A stretch of DNA of 64,000 nucleotides from Scytonematopsis contorta HA4267-MV1 (GTDB lineage Bacteria > Cyanobacteriota > Cyanobacteriia > Cyanobacteriales > Nostocaceae). Each line of letters starts with the position of its first letter. The stretch's first letter is position 1. Below, one piece after another: positions 9,594-18,179 of the stretch. The notes beneath the pieces are model-generated. The model did not search any database and was not told the origin of the DNA. It saw only the letters and a program-made list of their open reading frames with translations. Position numbers and translations under genes: made by a program. Location: positions 62,001-126,000 of the forward strand of contig JAHHIC010000013.1 in the NCBI GenBank assembly GCA_019359035.1, read 5' to 3'.

Positions 9594-9656
9594 TGCGTTC
9601 CCCACTCCTTACTCCCTATTCCCTATTCCCCATTCCCCACTCCCCACTCCCCAATA
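9594..9656. repeat. Short tandem repeat of CCCCACT/CCCTATT type
   Basis: Heptamer repeats (TCCCCACTCCCCACT and variants) run up to the element side of the coxA break. The coxA reading frame continues into them and stops at 9616, giving a nonsense tail (GSGEWGMGNRE). The same repeat type recurs at 46701-46742. Confidence 0.8.
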
Positions 9657-9661
9657 TATTG

Positions 9662-9680
9662 GATAGTGCCAAAACCGGAT
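9662..9680. repeat. att-like site at second break in coxA
   Basis: GATAGTGCCAAAACCGGAT. On the minus strand it encodes HPVL of coxA, after which conserved sequence ends. Subunit I proteins normally continue from PVL into YQHLFWFYSHP. The coxA-derived part is CAAAACCGGAT; the rest is element. The related copy is at 904-922. Confidence 0.65.
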
Positions 9681-10151
9681 GACCACCTTTTGCCGGGTCA
9701 AAAAACGCTGTACCAACACTAAGGTCGAACAATAGCATTATTGCTCCAGCAGTCAGTGCAGGTAGTCCAAATAATTGTATGATTTGAGCGCTAAATACAG
9801 CCCATACGAATACAGGCATCTTAAAAAATCCCATTCCTGGCGCACGCATTCGTACGATTGTTGTAACGAAGTTAACGCCACCCATTATCGAAGATACACC
9901 GGATATAGCCACAGCTAGTAACCAGATAAATTCACCATTTATAAGGTGACCTGTAGGGTTTTGGGTACTAACAGGAGGATAAGACCACCAACCAGCTTGA
10001 GCGGGTCCACCAGGAATAAAGAAGCTGGCTAATAGGAGCACGTTTACCACTGGTATCATCCAGAACGCAGCGGCATTGAGGCGAGGAAATGCCATATCTC
10101 GTGCCCCAATCATTAAAGGTACAAGATAATTGGCTAGCCCCACTAGTGAAG
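9670..10151 (-). CDS. coxA: coxA middle segment (codons 98-255), interrupted on both sides
   Basis: The segment encodes VGLANYLVPLMIGARDMAFP through DPAKGGHPVL, unmistakably helices III-V of haem-copper oxidase subunit I. In the unrearranged DNA it lies in an open frame from 10167 to 9616. Its first residues (MTLVYSS) come from element 1 and its last 18 (ALSNILG...) from element 2. It has no plausible start of its own and lacks the CuB/haem a3 histidines, which belong to the missing 3' part. On its own it cannot give an oxidase. Removing element 1 fuses it in frame to the 5' segment; a second excision is needed to reach the 3' segment outside the window. Confidence 0.9.
10143..10151. repeat. 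Left direct repeat of element 1
   Basis: CTAGTGAAG, identical to 23946-23954. On the minus strand it is CTTCACTAG and encodes (S)-S-L within coxA. Recombination between the two copies leaves one copy and joins PSL to VGL in frame. Confidence 0.85.
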
Positions 10152-10209
10152 AGTAAACAAGGGTCAATTATATGATAGACTGCTCTGACATTGAGTTTAG
10201 GGCAAATCG

Positions 10210-11577
10210 ATGCGTGTAGGTTACGTCCGTGTCTCAAAGGGAGAGCAAGAAGATGCTTTGGTGCAGCAAACAGCGAGGATAGACAAAGCTGGTGCAATGA
10301 TGGTGTTTTCGGATATTGAGTCCGGAAAATCTGACAAGAGACAGAATTTCAATAAAATGTTGACGATGTGCCGCGAAGGTCAGGTAACAGAGGTTGTTAT
10401 AACAAGAATCGACAGGTTAGCACGGTCGGTGATAACGATACATAAAACGATGGCACTGTTCGAGAAGTTAAACGTAAAACTAGTTGTTTTGGACGCACCG
10501 ATAGATGATTCATCGTCCCCGTTCGGTTGGTTTTCGGTGAATCAGATGGCTGGTTTGGCTGAGTTTGAGTCAAGGTTGTTGCAAAATCGAATAAAACATG
10601 GCTTAGCTTATTCGAGAGAACAAAACAAAGCTTGTCCTAATCCACCATTCGGTTATGCAAGAATCAATGAGAAATATGCACCGGATATGACGGTGAATGA
10701 TAAGAGTGGTAAAACTCATTGGCAGATTGCGGCAGAAATCGTAGAGTATTATTTATTAGACAAAGCGTCTTTGAGAAATACTGTTCAGTATTTCATTAAA
10801 AAATATAATGTAAAATTTTCGCCGACTGGTTTAAGAAGTTGGCTGAGAAACCCAGTGCTGCAAGGTCATACTGCTTATAATATTAAAAATAACCGTTGCC
10901 AGCCGGATAAATGGGACATTAGAGAAAATACTCATCAAGCTTTAATTTCAAAGGAAACTGCTAGAGATGTTGAGTTAAGAATCAACGATAATCAACGGCT
11001 TTGGGGTAAAAACTTCAACGGTGCAACAGCAAATTACTTGTTGGCTGGACAAATTCTATGTACATCTTGCGGATATAAATGTTATCTCCACGGGAAGAAA
11101 TCAACGAACCCAATTCGCTGTAAAAGACGAAGGACTTATGGTGAGACAGCTTGTAGTAATAAGACAGCAACATCTCTCAATAAAATCATTGATGCTGTTG
11201 ACAATGCTTTGACGACAAAGGCTATTGAACTAAAGAATTACACTGTCAACGGTCAATCTAATGTCGAGGACACACCGGAGATTATTGAGTTAAAGAACAA
11301 ATTAGAGAGTCTACAAAGGTTACCTCAAGACTCAATTATAGAGGAAGCAATAGAGAAAATGATGCTGAAAATTCAGCAATTACAACAGAAGAGTAATCAC
11401 AATATTAATATTAGTAATTTTGTGGTAAATCAACTCAGGGAATCATTTTCAGATTACGAGTTCTTTAAAACTTTGCCAGAGGGAGTTAAAAAAGAACTTT
11501 ATAAGACATTTGTTAAGTATGTAAAAATATTAAATGGCGATGTTGTCGAAGTTGCGCTTATTGACATGTTGCGGTAA
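10210..11577 (+). CDS. Large serine recombinase of element 1 (XisF-like)
   Basis: This 455-residue enzyme should carry out excision between the flanking 9-bp repeats. The N-terminal catalytic domain has VGYVRVSKGEQ (nucleophile Ser9) and TRIDRLARS (Arg66, Arg69). A recombinase domain with PPFGYARI follows, then a zinc ribbon with CTSC near residue 284 and a second pair of cysteines about 25 residues on (IRCKRRR...TACSN), and a C-terminal coiled-coil region (about 357-395). The length is normal for large serine recombinases. It begins 59 bp inside the element and points inward, so the promoter lies at or across the coxA junction and would be separated from its present upstream DNA on excision. 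A duplicate of its 3' end survives at 14270-14370. Confidence 0.93.
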   Translation: MRVGYVRVSKGEQEDALVQQTARIDKAGAMMVFSDIESGKSDKRQNFNKMLTMCREGQVTEVVITRIDRLARSVITIHKTMALFEKLNVKLVVLDAPIDDSSSPFGWFSVNQMAGLAEFESRLLQNRIKHGLAYSREQNKACPNPPFGYARINEKYAPDMTVNDKSGKTHWQIAAEIVEYYLLDKASLRNTVQYFIKKYNVKFSPTGLRSWLRNPVLQGHTAYNIKNNRCQPDKWDIRENTHQALISKETARDVELRINDNQRLWGKNFNGATANYLLAGQILCTSCGYKCYLHGKKSTNPIRCKRRRTYGETACSNKTATSLNKIIDAVDNALTTKAIELKNYTVNGQSNVEDTPEIIELKNKLESLQRLPQDSIIEEAIEKMMLKIQQLQQKSNHNINISNFVVNQLRESFSDYEFFKTLPEGVKKELYKTFVKYVKILNGDVVEVALIDMLR

Positions 11578-11869
11578 CAGTTTTGCTGATTCGCTTCCCT
11601 TAGTTGACATCTTTCACTTATGAAGTGTGTGTCATAATCGCCAGGGAATAAATTAAGAGTCTAAAAGCTAAAGTCCTCTGAAGAGGACTAAAAATAGCGT
11701 TTATTTGTGAATATCAATTTAAACATATCGCTGGTCATTTCTTGACTTTACAACCTAGAGTGCGCTCTAAGTCAAGAGAACTCCAAAAAATAAATTCTTC
11801 AATCTTGTGGGGTGGGCTTTCTCTTGCCCCGCCCGCACCTATTAACGGGAGTGCTAGCTTACTCCAGCC
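11578..11869. other. Intergenic region with two hairpins
   Basis: It contains a perfect 8-bp hairpin AGTCCTCT/AGAGGACT at 11672-11689, a plausible end for the recombinase transcript, and at 11803-11834 a variant copy of the dispersed repeat CTTGTGGGGTGGGC...GCCCCGCCC. No gene is apparent. Confidence 0.6.
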
Positions 11870-12736
11870 TTAAATAAAAAGTTGGATAACACCTGTAATA
11901 TTGTCGTCACCATACCCCTTAGTAATAGCTTCTTGATAAATTTCCCGGACTACGGTAGATGCAGGAGCTAGAGCTTTAACGGCTTGTGCTGTTTGAATTG
12001 CGTAGCGGAAATCTTTTTCCACTAAATTAACTGGGAACATAGGTGTATGGTTGTGCGCTAACATTAAATTTCCTGCGTTTTTAGCTGCTGGACTGATGAC
12101 GGGTAACTCAGCAAGACACTCCATCGCTTTAGCTGGTTCAATTCCGTTCTTACTCAACATTCCTATAATTTCCGCCAATGCTGCAACTTGGATACCAAAA
12201 AGTGCGTTAACTGCGAGTTTCATTGCCATCCCTTGACCAATGGAACCGACATGATGAATGGCTGCTCCACCTGCGGACAAGAGAATATTTTCTGCTTGTG
12301 ACAAGATTTCTGGGTTACCTCCCACCAAATAGATGAGTTTACCTGCATCCGCTTGCGGACGGGAGCCAACAACAGGAGCATCAAGAAAAACGGCTCCTTG
12401 ACTCTCAATTTTTTTTGCTAATTCTTTCACCCAACCAACGGTCAACGTGCTTGACTCGATTGCGATCGCATTTTTGCTAAGTCCCAAAGCCGCACCATTT
12501 TCTTTATCTAGCCAAAGTGTTCGCGATACATCATCATCTGTCACCATACTGATAACAATCTCTGCTTGCTCGGCTGCTTCTCTTGGTGTTGCTGCGTAAA
12601 TAGCACCTTGTTCAAGCAAAGGCATCGCTTTATCTTTTGTGCGATTATATACAATCACTTCGTGGCTAGCATTAAGAAGGTTCTGTGCGACGCGAAAACC
12701 CATTGCTCCCATTCCCAGAACTGCAATTCGGCTCAT
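11870..12736 (-). CDS. NAD(P)-dependent beta-hydroxyacid dehydrogenase family protein
   Basis: A 288-residue member of the 3-hydroxyisobutyrate/tartronate-semialdehyde/glyoxylate reductase family. It has an N-terminal Rossmann motif (VLGMGAMGFRVAQNL) and a cofactor-discriminating loop starting at YNRT. The substrate loop DAPVVGSRPQADAGKL replaces the more usual DAPVSGG, and the catalytic lysine is in GQGMAMKLAVN near residue 170. The all-helical C-terminal half is complete. The reaction is oxidation or reduction of a small hydroxy acid or semialdehyde; the substrate is not readable. It is divergent from a LysR gene 202 bp away, which probably regulates it. Confidence 0.85.
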   Translation of the reverse strand: MSRIAVLGMGAMGFRVAQNLLNASHEVIVYNRTKDKAMPLLEQGAIYAATPREAAEQAEIVISMVTDDDVSRTLWLDKENGAALGLSKNAIAIESSTLTVGWVKELAKKIESQGAVFLDAPVVGSRPQADAGKLIYLVGGNPEILSQAENILLSAGGAAIHHVGSIGQGMAMKLAVNALFGIQVAALAEIIGMLSKNGIEPAKAMECLAELPVISPAAKNAGNLMLAHNHTPMFPVNLVEKDFRYAIQTAQAVKALAPASTVVREIYQEAITKGYGDDNITGVIQLFI

Positions 12737-12938
12737 AATTTTAACTCCAAGGTATATTTTGTCTTTGTGGATGGTCTTTTAAATACTGACTTGACTTCAC
12801 TATAACGATTGCAAAAAAAGCAATAAATATAAAACTGCGAATTAATCTCGTGCATTTTGTGCATTAATCAATTTATGTTAATGTAGTAAGACCACTAAAA
12901 AATATATTTATAAATAGATTAGTGATTATAATTCACCA

Positions 12939-13841
12939 ATGGAACTATCTGTACTGCAAATCTTTGTTGAGGTAATGAGACAGGGTAGCTTCGCTGGAGT
13001 CGCACGCGAACGCAATATTGACCCGTCTTCGGTTTCCCGTGCTATCGCAGGGTTAGAAGAGGAACTTGGTGTTAGGCTATTTCAACGAACAACGCGCCAA
13101 CTGTCTCCAACTGAGGCTGGTACTGTTTATTTTGAGCGTATCGAGCCACTTGTCGAGGAGATGCAGCAAGCGATAGATGTAGCGACTGATATTTCCGGAA
13201 AACCAAAAGGAACACTCCGTGCTACCGCTTCTGTCTCCTTTGGACTTAAATGTATTGTTCCTCTATTGGCTAATTTTCAATCTCTTTACCCAGAATTAGC
13301 AGTAGATTTATTGCTCACAGATACTGTTGTCGATTTGTTTGCTGACAGAATTGATGTAGCTGTGCGTCTGGGACAACTTGCTGATTCCACATTAATCGCC
13401 GAGCGACTCATGCAAACTCGCTATTATGTCTGTGCTAGCCCTAATTATCTGAAGCGGTATCATAAACTAGAAAAACCAAGCGATTTGGAGCAGCACAACT
13501 GTTTGCTTTTCCCAATTGCGGGTTTTAGAACGAGATGGATATTTAGGGCTATAAATAAGGAAATAAGCGAAATTCCTGTCAGCGGAAGCACCGTTATTTC
13601 AAATGCCCTTGCACTTCAAGAATGCACGCTGGCTGCGATGGGTTTAGCGCTTCTCCCGAACTGGCTGATTGACGAAGATTTACGGACTGGTAAACTCGTA
13701 AATGTGTTTCCAGATTACGAAGTGACGGCAACAGATTTTAACACCGCAGCTTGGTTGATTTATCCCAATCGTTCGTATATTCCTCTAAAAGTTCAAGTTT
13801 TCATAGATTTTCTCAACGAACGTATTTCCAAGGGAATGTGA
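12939..13841 (+). CDS. LysR-family transcriptional regulator
   Basis: A 300-residue regulator with an N-terminal winged helix (MELSVLQIFVEVMRQGSFAG, then SSVSRAIAGLEEELG; about 1-60) and a periplasmic-binding-protein-like effector domain (about 90-295). The C-terminal domain resembles the CrgA/AaeR-like subgroup (DIAVRLGQL-type segment, here RIDVAVRLGQLADS). The divergent pairing with the dehydrogenase at 11870-12736 suggests it controls that gene and itself from the shared 202-bp spacer. The effector is unknown. It is carried inside element 1, so it would be absent after excision. Confidence 0.88.
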   Translation: MELSVLQIFVEVMRQGSFAGVARERNIDPSSVSRAIAGLEEELGVRLFQRTTRQLSPTEAGTVYFERIEPLVEEMQQAIDVATDISGKPKGTLRATASVSFGLKCIVPLLANFQSLYPELAVDLLLTDTVVDLFADRIDVAVRLGQLADSTLIAERLMQTRYYVCASPNYLKRYHKLEKPSDLEQHNCLLFPIAGFRTRWIFRAINKEISEIPVSGSTVISNALALQECTLAAMGLALLPNWLIDEDLRTGKLVNVFPDYEVTATDFNTAAWLIYPNRSYIPLKVQVFIDFLNERISKGM

Positions 13842-13938
13842 CGAATTTTACATGATAATATGCTTAATTGTTTAAGCTTTGCAAAAATAAATTGGTAATG
13901 GTAGCATTACCAAAATTTAAAAAAAAAGCTAAAACCCG

Positions 13939-14262
13939 TTAAAAACGGTAGTTGCGATTTTATTATTAGTCGTTCTCCAGAATTGTTAATTTTAAATGCA
14001 ACCGTAATTATCGTTGTTGAAGCTAAAAAGGAAAATATTAACGGAGGTTTGGGTCAGTGCGTAGCCGAAATGTTAGCAGCAAGAATTTTTAATCAAAGGG
14101 AAGGTAATGAAATATCTACTATTTACGGAACTGTAACATCAGGTACTAACTGGCGTTTTTTGCAGCTAGAAGAAGATATTATCAATATTGATTTAGATGA
14201 ATACTATTTAAACGACGTAAAAAAAAATACTAGGAATTTTAGCAAGCTCAATTCAAAGTCAC
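13939..14262 (+). pseudogene. Truncated, frameshifted copy of the PD-(D/E)XK-like protein at 43805
   Basis: The translation from [17 protein letters not shown] to EYYLNDVKK closely follows residues about 95-190 of the intact 201-residue protein at 43805-44410. The N-terminal half is missing and the frame is lost after the poly-A run near 14220-14226 (intact: KKILGILI; here KKNTRNF). The catalytic-looking VEAKKE motif survives but the protein could not fold as in the intact paralogue. Non-functional remnant. Confidence 0.8.
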
Positions 14263-14269
14263 AAAATAA

Positions 14270-14370
14270 AATATTTTTAAGTATGTACGTAAATATATTA
14301 AACCGCGATGTCATCAAAGTCACGCTTATTCGCATGATGCAGTAATAGCTTTGCGGATTCACTTTCGCCT
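14270..14370 (+). pseudogene. Remnant of the 3' end of a serine recombinase gene
   Basis: The DNA and translation ([19 protein letters not shown], stop) match the last codons of the element 1 recombinase (YVKILNGDVVEVALIDMLR, stop). Similarity continues about 25 bases past both stop codons (CTTTGCGGATTCAC against TTTTGCTGATTCGC). The segment 11.6-14.27 kb is therefore flanked by two copies of the recombinase 3' end. This points to an insertion or recombination with a related element. Confidence 0.75.
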
Positions 14371-14665
14371 ATTAATTCTGGATTCTCCATAATTTTACTT
14401 TTGGTTTCAACATCGAGGTGCTTAATCTTTTGATATAACAAGCCAAGTCTAAGTAACGCTTGTGGCAATGTTTCCTTCACTTTCTTCATAATTATTATGC
14501 AGCGATAACTAAAGATTAATCTTCAGGAATAAATTTTCTGTTAGCTGCAAACAATACATAGAGCGTCACACTTTCTTTGGTGAGTCATATATGTCGTAAA
14601 GACCGAATTAATTCGCTCTCTACATCTTTGGAAATTTTTGATAATTTTTTCATTCATACGGCAAA

Positions 14666-15007
14666 ATGCCGTATTACAATAAGATAAACCTATTTAAACG
14701 TATTATTAGCAGTCCTAATACCCCGCAATCAATGGCTAGACTGGAAGCTCGCGTTAAACCAGAGATAAAAGCTCTATGGCAAACAGCTGCTGACTTACAA
14801 GGAGTCACTTTAACGGATTTTGTCATTGCTAGCGTCCAACAAGCAGCTTGTAAGGTAATTGAACAGCACCAAACGCTAAAACTCACAATTGAAGATAGCC
14901 AAGCTTTTGTTGAAGCGATTTTAAACCCAGCACAACCGAATGACGCTATTATCGCAGCGGCTTTACATTACAAGCAAGTGATGCAAAACAATGACGCTAA
15001 CGATTGA
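14666..15007 (+). CDS. DUF1778 antitoxin of a TacAT-type module
   Basis: The core MARLEARVKPEIKALW, then LQGVTLTDFVIASVQQAA, is the ribbon-helix-helix DNA-binding part of DUF1778 antitoxins. The C-terminal tail normally binds and blocks a GNAT toxin. The open frame gives 113 residues from 14666. The family's usual start lies nearer the ATG at 14732, which would give 91 residues. The last 17 bases overlap the start of the GNAT gene (ATG 14991), the standard operon arrangement. Because the toxin is broken, this is probably an orphan antitoxin and autoregulator. Confidence 0.8.
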   Translation: MPYYNKINLFKRIISSPNTPQSMARLEARVKPEIKALWQTAADLQGVTLTDFVIASVQQAACKVIEQHQTLKLTIEDSQAFVEAILNPAQPNDAIIAAALHYKQVMQNNDAND

Positions 15008-15324
15008 GTTGCTGGATAGTAAAAAGCATAATCGCTCAGAATTTTCTTGCGGAAACGACAGTTTGGACAACTATACACGTAAGCAGTCTTGCTGTTGATA
15101 ATAATTTTCAAGGTCAAGGGTTAGGTGAAGTTATTCTTATCGACGCTTTCAAAAAAGCATTGGACGCAACAAAGCAGGTTGCATCATTAGCCCTAGTAGT
15201 GGAAGCAATAGATGAAAATGCTGTCCGTTTCTACCAAAAGTATGGTTTCCTGCAATTCAAGCAGCATCCCAATCGGCTATATTTATCGATGAAATCAATA
15301 GCATCAGTTCTATCAACGCTTTGA
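14991..15324 (+). pseudogene. GNAT acetyltransferase toxin with internal deletion and frameshift
   Basis: From the ATG at 14991 the frame reads MTLTIELLDSKKHNRSEFSC then GNDSLDNYTRKQ, the normal start of a TacT-type toxin, and stops after KQSCC near 15101. A second frame then resumes with LAVDNNFQGQGLGEVILIDA and AVRFYQKYGF, the acetyl-CoA-binding and C-terminal parts. About 60 residues between KQ and LAVD, including the strand leading into the active site, are missing. The toxin is inactive as encoded. Confidence 0.82.
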
Positions 15325-17865
15325 ATTAGGAGTATTTAGCAAACATTCAAGAGGTACACTTGGTAAACTGTGAGGTGTTACATTAGATGTGAAAGCAACA
15401 AGTTTTACCTGTCCTTTTTCATTGACTACCCATCCCTGAGCTTCGACAATTTCATTTTGGACTTTAGTTGCAGTAGAAATTTTCTCATTCCCTTCGCTTA
15501 GTTTTTCCCCCTCACTTCTGCGAGCAACTGGGTTCATTCTCCAATCTTCCCAAGTTGTTTCTCCAGTAAATACATCAAAAGGAGAAGGCGCTATACCACC
15601 ACGTCCTGTAATAATAAAGCTACTAGCATAAGCACGGGCACAGAAGTTTTCGTTAATTAAAGCAGCAGCATTAACTATATACTCTGGTAATTCAGATACT
15701 CCCCGATTGGGGTCTACATCAGGGGTGTTAATAGATACCGTTCCGTCCAAAGTAGGGTTTTGTTGCGAAAAAGCTGTAATGTTATTTGTTAATAATTCTT
15801 CAGGCTTAAGTTTGTTTTGACGTAATAAGTCTTCTCTAGTAAGCTGTTGCATACCAAAAACATTCAAAGCGTTGATTGTTATTTTACCTCCGTTCCCTGT
15901 AAAAGCATTTGCGGTAATATCACTATTTCCATTAGTGAAAGCAACGATGAAACCACGAGGAATATCAATAGAAATGTCACCACCGTTACCAGGAGCTTGC
16001 TGCGTACCTGCGGTGGTGCTTATCTGACTTTTATTGTTTAATTGTAATAAATTTTCAACATCTAGTATTAAATTACCACCATTACCAGAGTTAGTTGTCG
16101 CAACAATTTTCCCCTTATCAAGCTTGATGTTATCTGCCGTAATATTCAAAATACCGGCTCTACCAGACTTATTACTTGCAACTCCCAAATTTCCACCGCT
16201 AACAACCAAAGTTCTTGCTTTTATTTGGAAATTTCCTGCATTACCGCTACCATTACTTGCTGCATTAATCCCACTGGAATTACTAATTTCCAAATAATCT
16301 GCCGTTAAATTAATTTGTCCTGCATCTCCTGAACCAAAAGTATCTGTCCTAATACCTGATTGATTCCGTACAATGAAAGACTCTTTAATATTTATATTAA
16401 AATTACCACCTCGACCTCCACCCGTTTCCAAGGTACGGTTACTAAACCCAGATTTATTTTCAATTAGTAAAGAATTTGCCTTTATATTGACTTGTCCTCC
16501 ATTTCCAGAAGCACTGGTATCACTTCCCATACCAGACTCATTACGAATTATAATATCACCAACCTCAAGATTAATTACTCCAGCGTCACCAGAGCTAAAA
16601 GAGCGAGTACCAAAACCTGCATTATCTTCAATCAGTAAAGAATTCCCTTTAACGTTTACAATTCCGGCTTTACCTGTGGCATTTTCATAAGTGTTACTAC
16701 CTGCACCACTTCTCTTATTTCTAATAATAATAGAGTCTGCTTCAAGAGTAATTTCCCCTGCATTTCCTAATCCAGATGTATGATTACCTACACCCCCTGA
16801 GTTCTCAAATCTGAGAGAGTCGCGAGCAATAACTTGTATTTTCCCTGCATTTCCAGTACCAAAGGTATTATTGCTAGCGTCAGTACGATTTAAAATTACT
16901 GTATTTCCGACAATACTAATGTCACCTGCGTTACGATTACCTAAGGTATCAGCGACTAAAATTGATTCTCCTGTGAGGTTGACGTTCCCACCCCTAAGAG
17001 AAATATAACCTCCACCGACACCAGAAGCGTTTATTAATGCTTTGCCTGACATCTGGATATCGGTAAAATTAGAAACCCCTTCATAATCGAGCTTCCAACC
17101 TTCCGTAACTGGAACGAGATTAATTAGTGTATTATTACCAACGCTACCAATTTCGATACGTCCAGCAGATGATTGGAGAACAGCACCTTCAATACGAACA
17201 TTACCCCCCAACAGTGCTAGGGTTTTTCCTGGTTTAACGTCAAATCCTACAAGACTACTTTCAATGGCCGGACGAGGTTCTTTTTTTATTGTTTCATAAT
17301 CAATTCCCGACCCTTGTCCAAAAACCTTAATATCTCCAGGATTAATTCCCATACCTAATCCTACAGGAGCGGATATTGTCAACAGAGGTTTTTCTTGTGG
17401 TTTAAGAGCGTTAAATTCACTACCATCAGCAAACTTAATATGGCTGGCACTACTACCCAAAAATGAGCCACCAATATCCAAGCGTGCATTTTGACCAAAT
17501 ATAATTCCACTTGGGTTAATCAAAAATAAATTAGCATTACCTTTAGCACGAATCAACCCATCAATATTTGATACCGACCCACCCGTTACCCGCGTTAGTA
17601 TATTTTGAATATCTGTAGTATTCTTAAAATGTGCTGTAATATTGGTTGGAACAGAAAACTCTTGAAAACTATGGAACAAGTTACTACCCGCTTGAGTTCC
17701 ACCTTCAATAAATCTTATATTATCTTGTAATCTAACCTGGGAATTATTGGGTAATGTCGCGTCTGGAGTGATTTGAGCAAGTGCCGAATTACTGGTAAAG
17801 ATAATTGTACTACCTATAGAAATTCCTATCCCTTGGAAAAATCCTAATTTCATAAAACACCCCAA
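15313..17865 (-). CDS. Haemagglutinin-like TPS exoprotein
   Basis: An 850-residue exoprotein of the two-partner secretion type. It has a signal peptide (about 1-30), a TPS/haemagglutination N-terminal domain (about 32-155; [38 protein letters not shown]), a long beta-helix of Gly/Asn-rich repeats (NAGxIxIxAxSLxIxN pattern, about 250-690) and a conserved cyanobacterial C-terminal region (FCARAYASSFIITGRGG, then SPFDVFTGETTWEDW). TpsA proteins cross the outer membrane through a TpsB partner, not encoded here. They usually act in adhesion or surface structures. It overlaps the broken GNAT gene tail by 12 bp in the opposite direction. It is cargo of element 1. Confidence 0.88.
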   Translation of the reverse strand: MGCFMKLGFFQGIGISIGSTIIFTSNSALAQITPDATLPNNSQVRLQDNIRFIEGGTQAGSNLFHSFQEFSVPTNITAHFKNTTDIQNILTRVTGGSVSNIDGLIRAKGNANLFLINPSGIIFGQNARLDIGGSFLGSSASHIKFADGSEFNALKPQEKPLLTISAPVGLGMGINPGDIKVFGQGSGIDYETIKKEPRPAIESSLVGFDVKPGKTLALLGGNVRIEGAVLQSSAGRIEIGSVGNNTLINLVPVTEGWKLDYEGVSNFTDIQMSGKALINASGVGGGYISLRGGNVNLTGESILVADTLGNRNAGDISIVGNTVILNRTDASNNTFGTGNAGKIQVIARDSLRFENSGGVGNHTSGLGNAGEITLEADSIIIRNKRSGAGSNTYENATGKAGIVNVKGNSLLIEDNAGFGTRSFSSGDAGVINLEVGDIIIRNESGMGSDTSASGNGGQVNIKANSLLIENKSGFSNRTLETGGGRGGNFNINIKESFIVRNQSGIRTDTFGSGDAGQINLTADYLEISNSSGINAASNGSGNAGNFQIKARTLVVSGGNLGVASNKSGRAGILNITADNIKLDKGKIVATTNSGNGGNLILDVENLLQLNNKSQISTTAGTQQAPGNGGDISIDIPRGFIVAFTNGNSDITANAFTGNGGKITINALNVFGMQQLTREDLLRQNKLKPEELLTNNITAFSQQNPTLDGTVSINTPDVDPNRGVSELPEYIVNAAALINENFCARAYASSFIITGRGGIAPSPFDVFTGETTWEDWRMNPVARRSEGEKLSEGNEKISTATKVQNEIVEAQGWVVNEKGQVKLVAFTSNVTPHSLPSVPLECLLNTPNSKR

Positions 17866-18179
17866 ACATACTGTAAACTGCTAAAAATTGGACTTTTTAA
17901 AAGTCTGAAAATTTATCTGGCTGCACTTAAATAAATTAGAAGGATTTTTAGAAAAAAGCAATACTTTTATTAAGAGGTCATTTATAAAGTAAAAGTTAAA
18001 TTCACGTAGGATGGGTTAGGCGCATTTGTAGTATCTAGTTGGAAGCTCTTTAAGTTATATGAAGCGCCGTAACCCATCAATTCTTTGGACTTAATGTGTA
18101 CTTTATAAATTACCCCTAATACCGAACAAAAACATTACTACTTAGATTTTTTATGTAAAAAAACTTCAAGCACTAATAC
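17866..18179. other. Non-coding spacer between exoprotein genes
   Basis: 314 bp. It includes a degenerate copy of the AGGATGGGTTAGGCGC...GAAGCGCCGTAACCCATCA inverted repeat (about 18007-18079), a common cyanobacterial dispersed repeat. No gene is seen; it probably ends the upstream exoprotein message and holds the promoter of the next. Confidence 0.5.

Larger units (their letters stand above)
912..9669. mobile_element. Element 2: 8.8-kb segment carrying a peptide-export cassette
   Basis: The segment is bounded by the related 19-bp sites at 904-922 and 9662-9680. The second of these interrupts coxA after codon 255. All its genes run on the minus strand: ABC exporter, HlyD adaptor, PpiC protein, two double-glycine peptides and a PEP-CTERM protein. 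I see no recombinase of its own, so it may rely on the one at 1-785 or be part of one larger composite element. The boundaries are inferred from the repeats. Confidence 0.5.

Noticed and set aside
9968-10297. Minus-strand 109-codon frame across the element 1 left end
   Set aside because: It is out of frame with the well-conserved coxA segment and overlaps the recombinase start; chance frame.
14298-14489. Minus-strand 63-codon frame (MKKVKETLPQALLRLG...)
   Set aside because: Its second half is the antisense of the recombinase 3' remnant, there is no ribosome-binding site, and I recognise no family. The first 40 residues could be a real small protein, but support is too weak.
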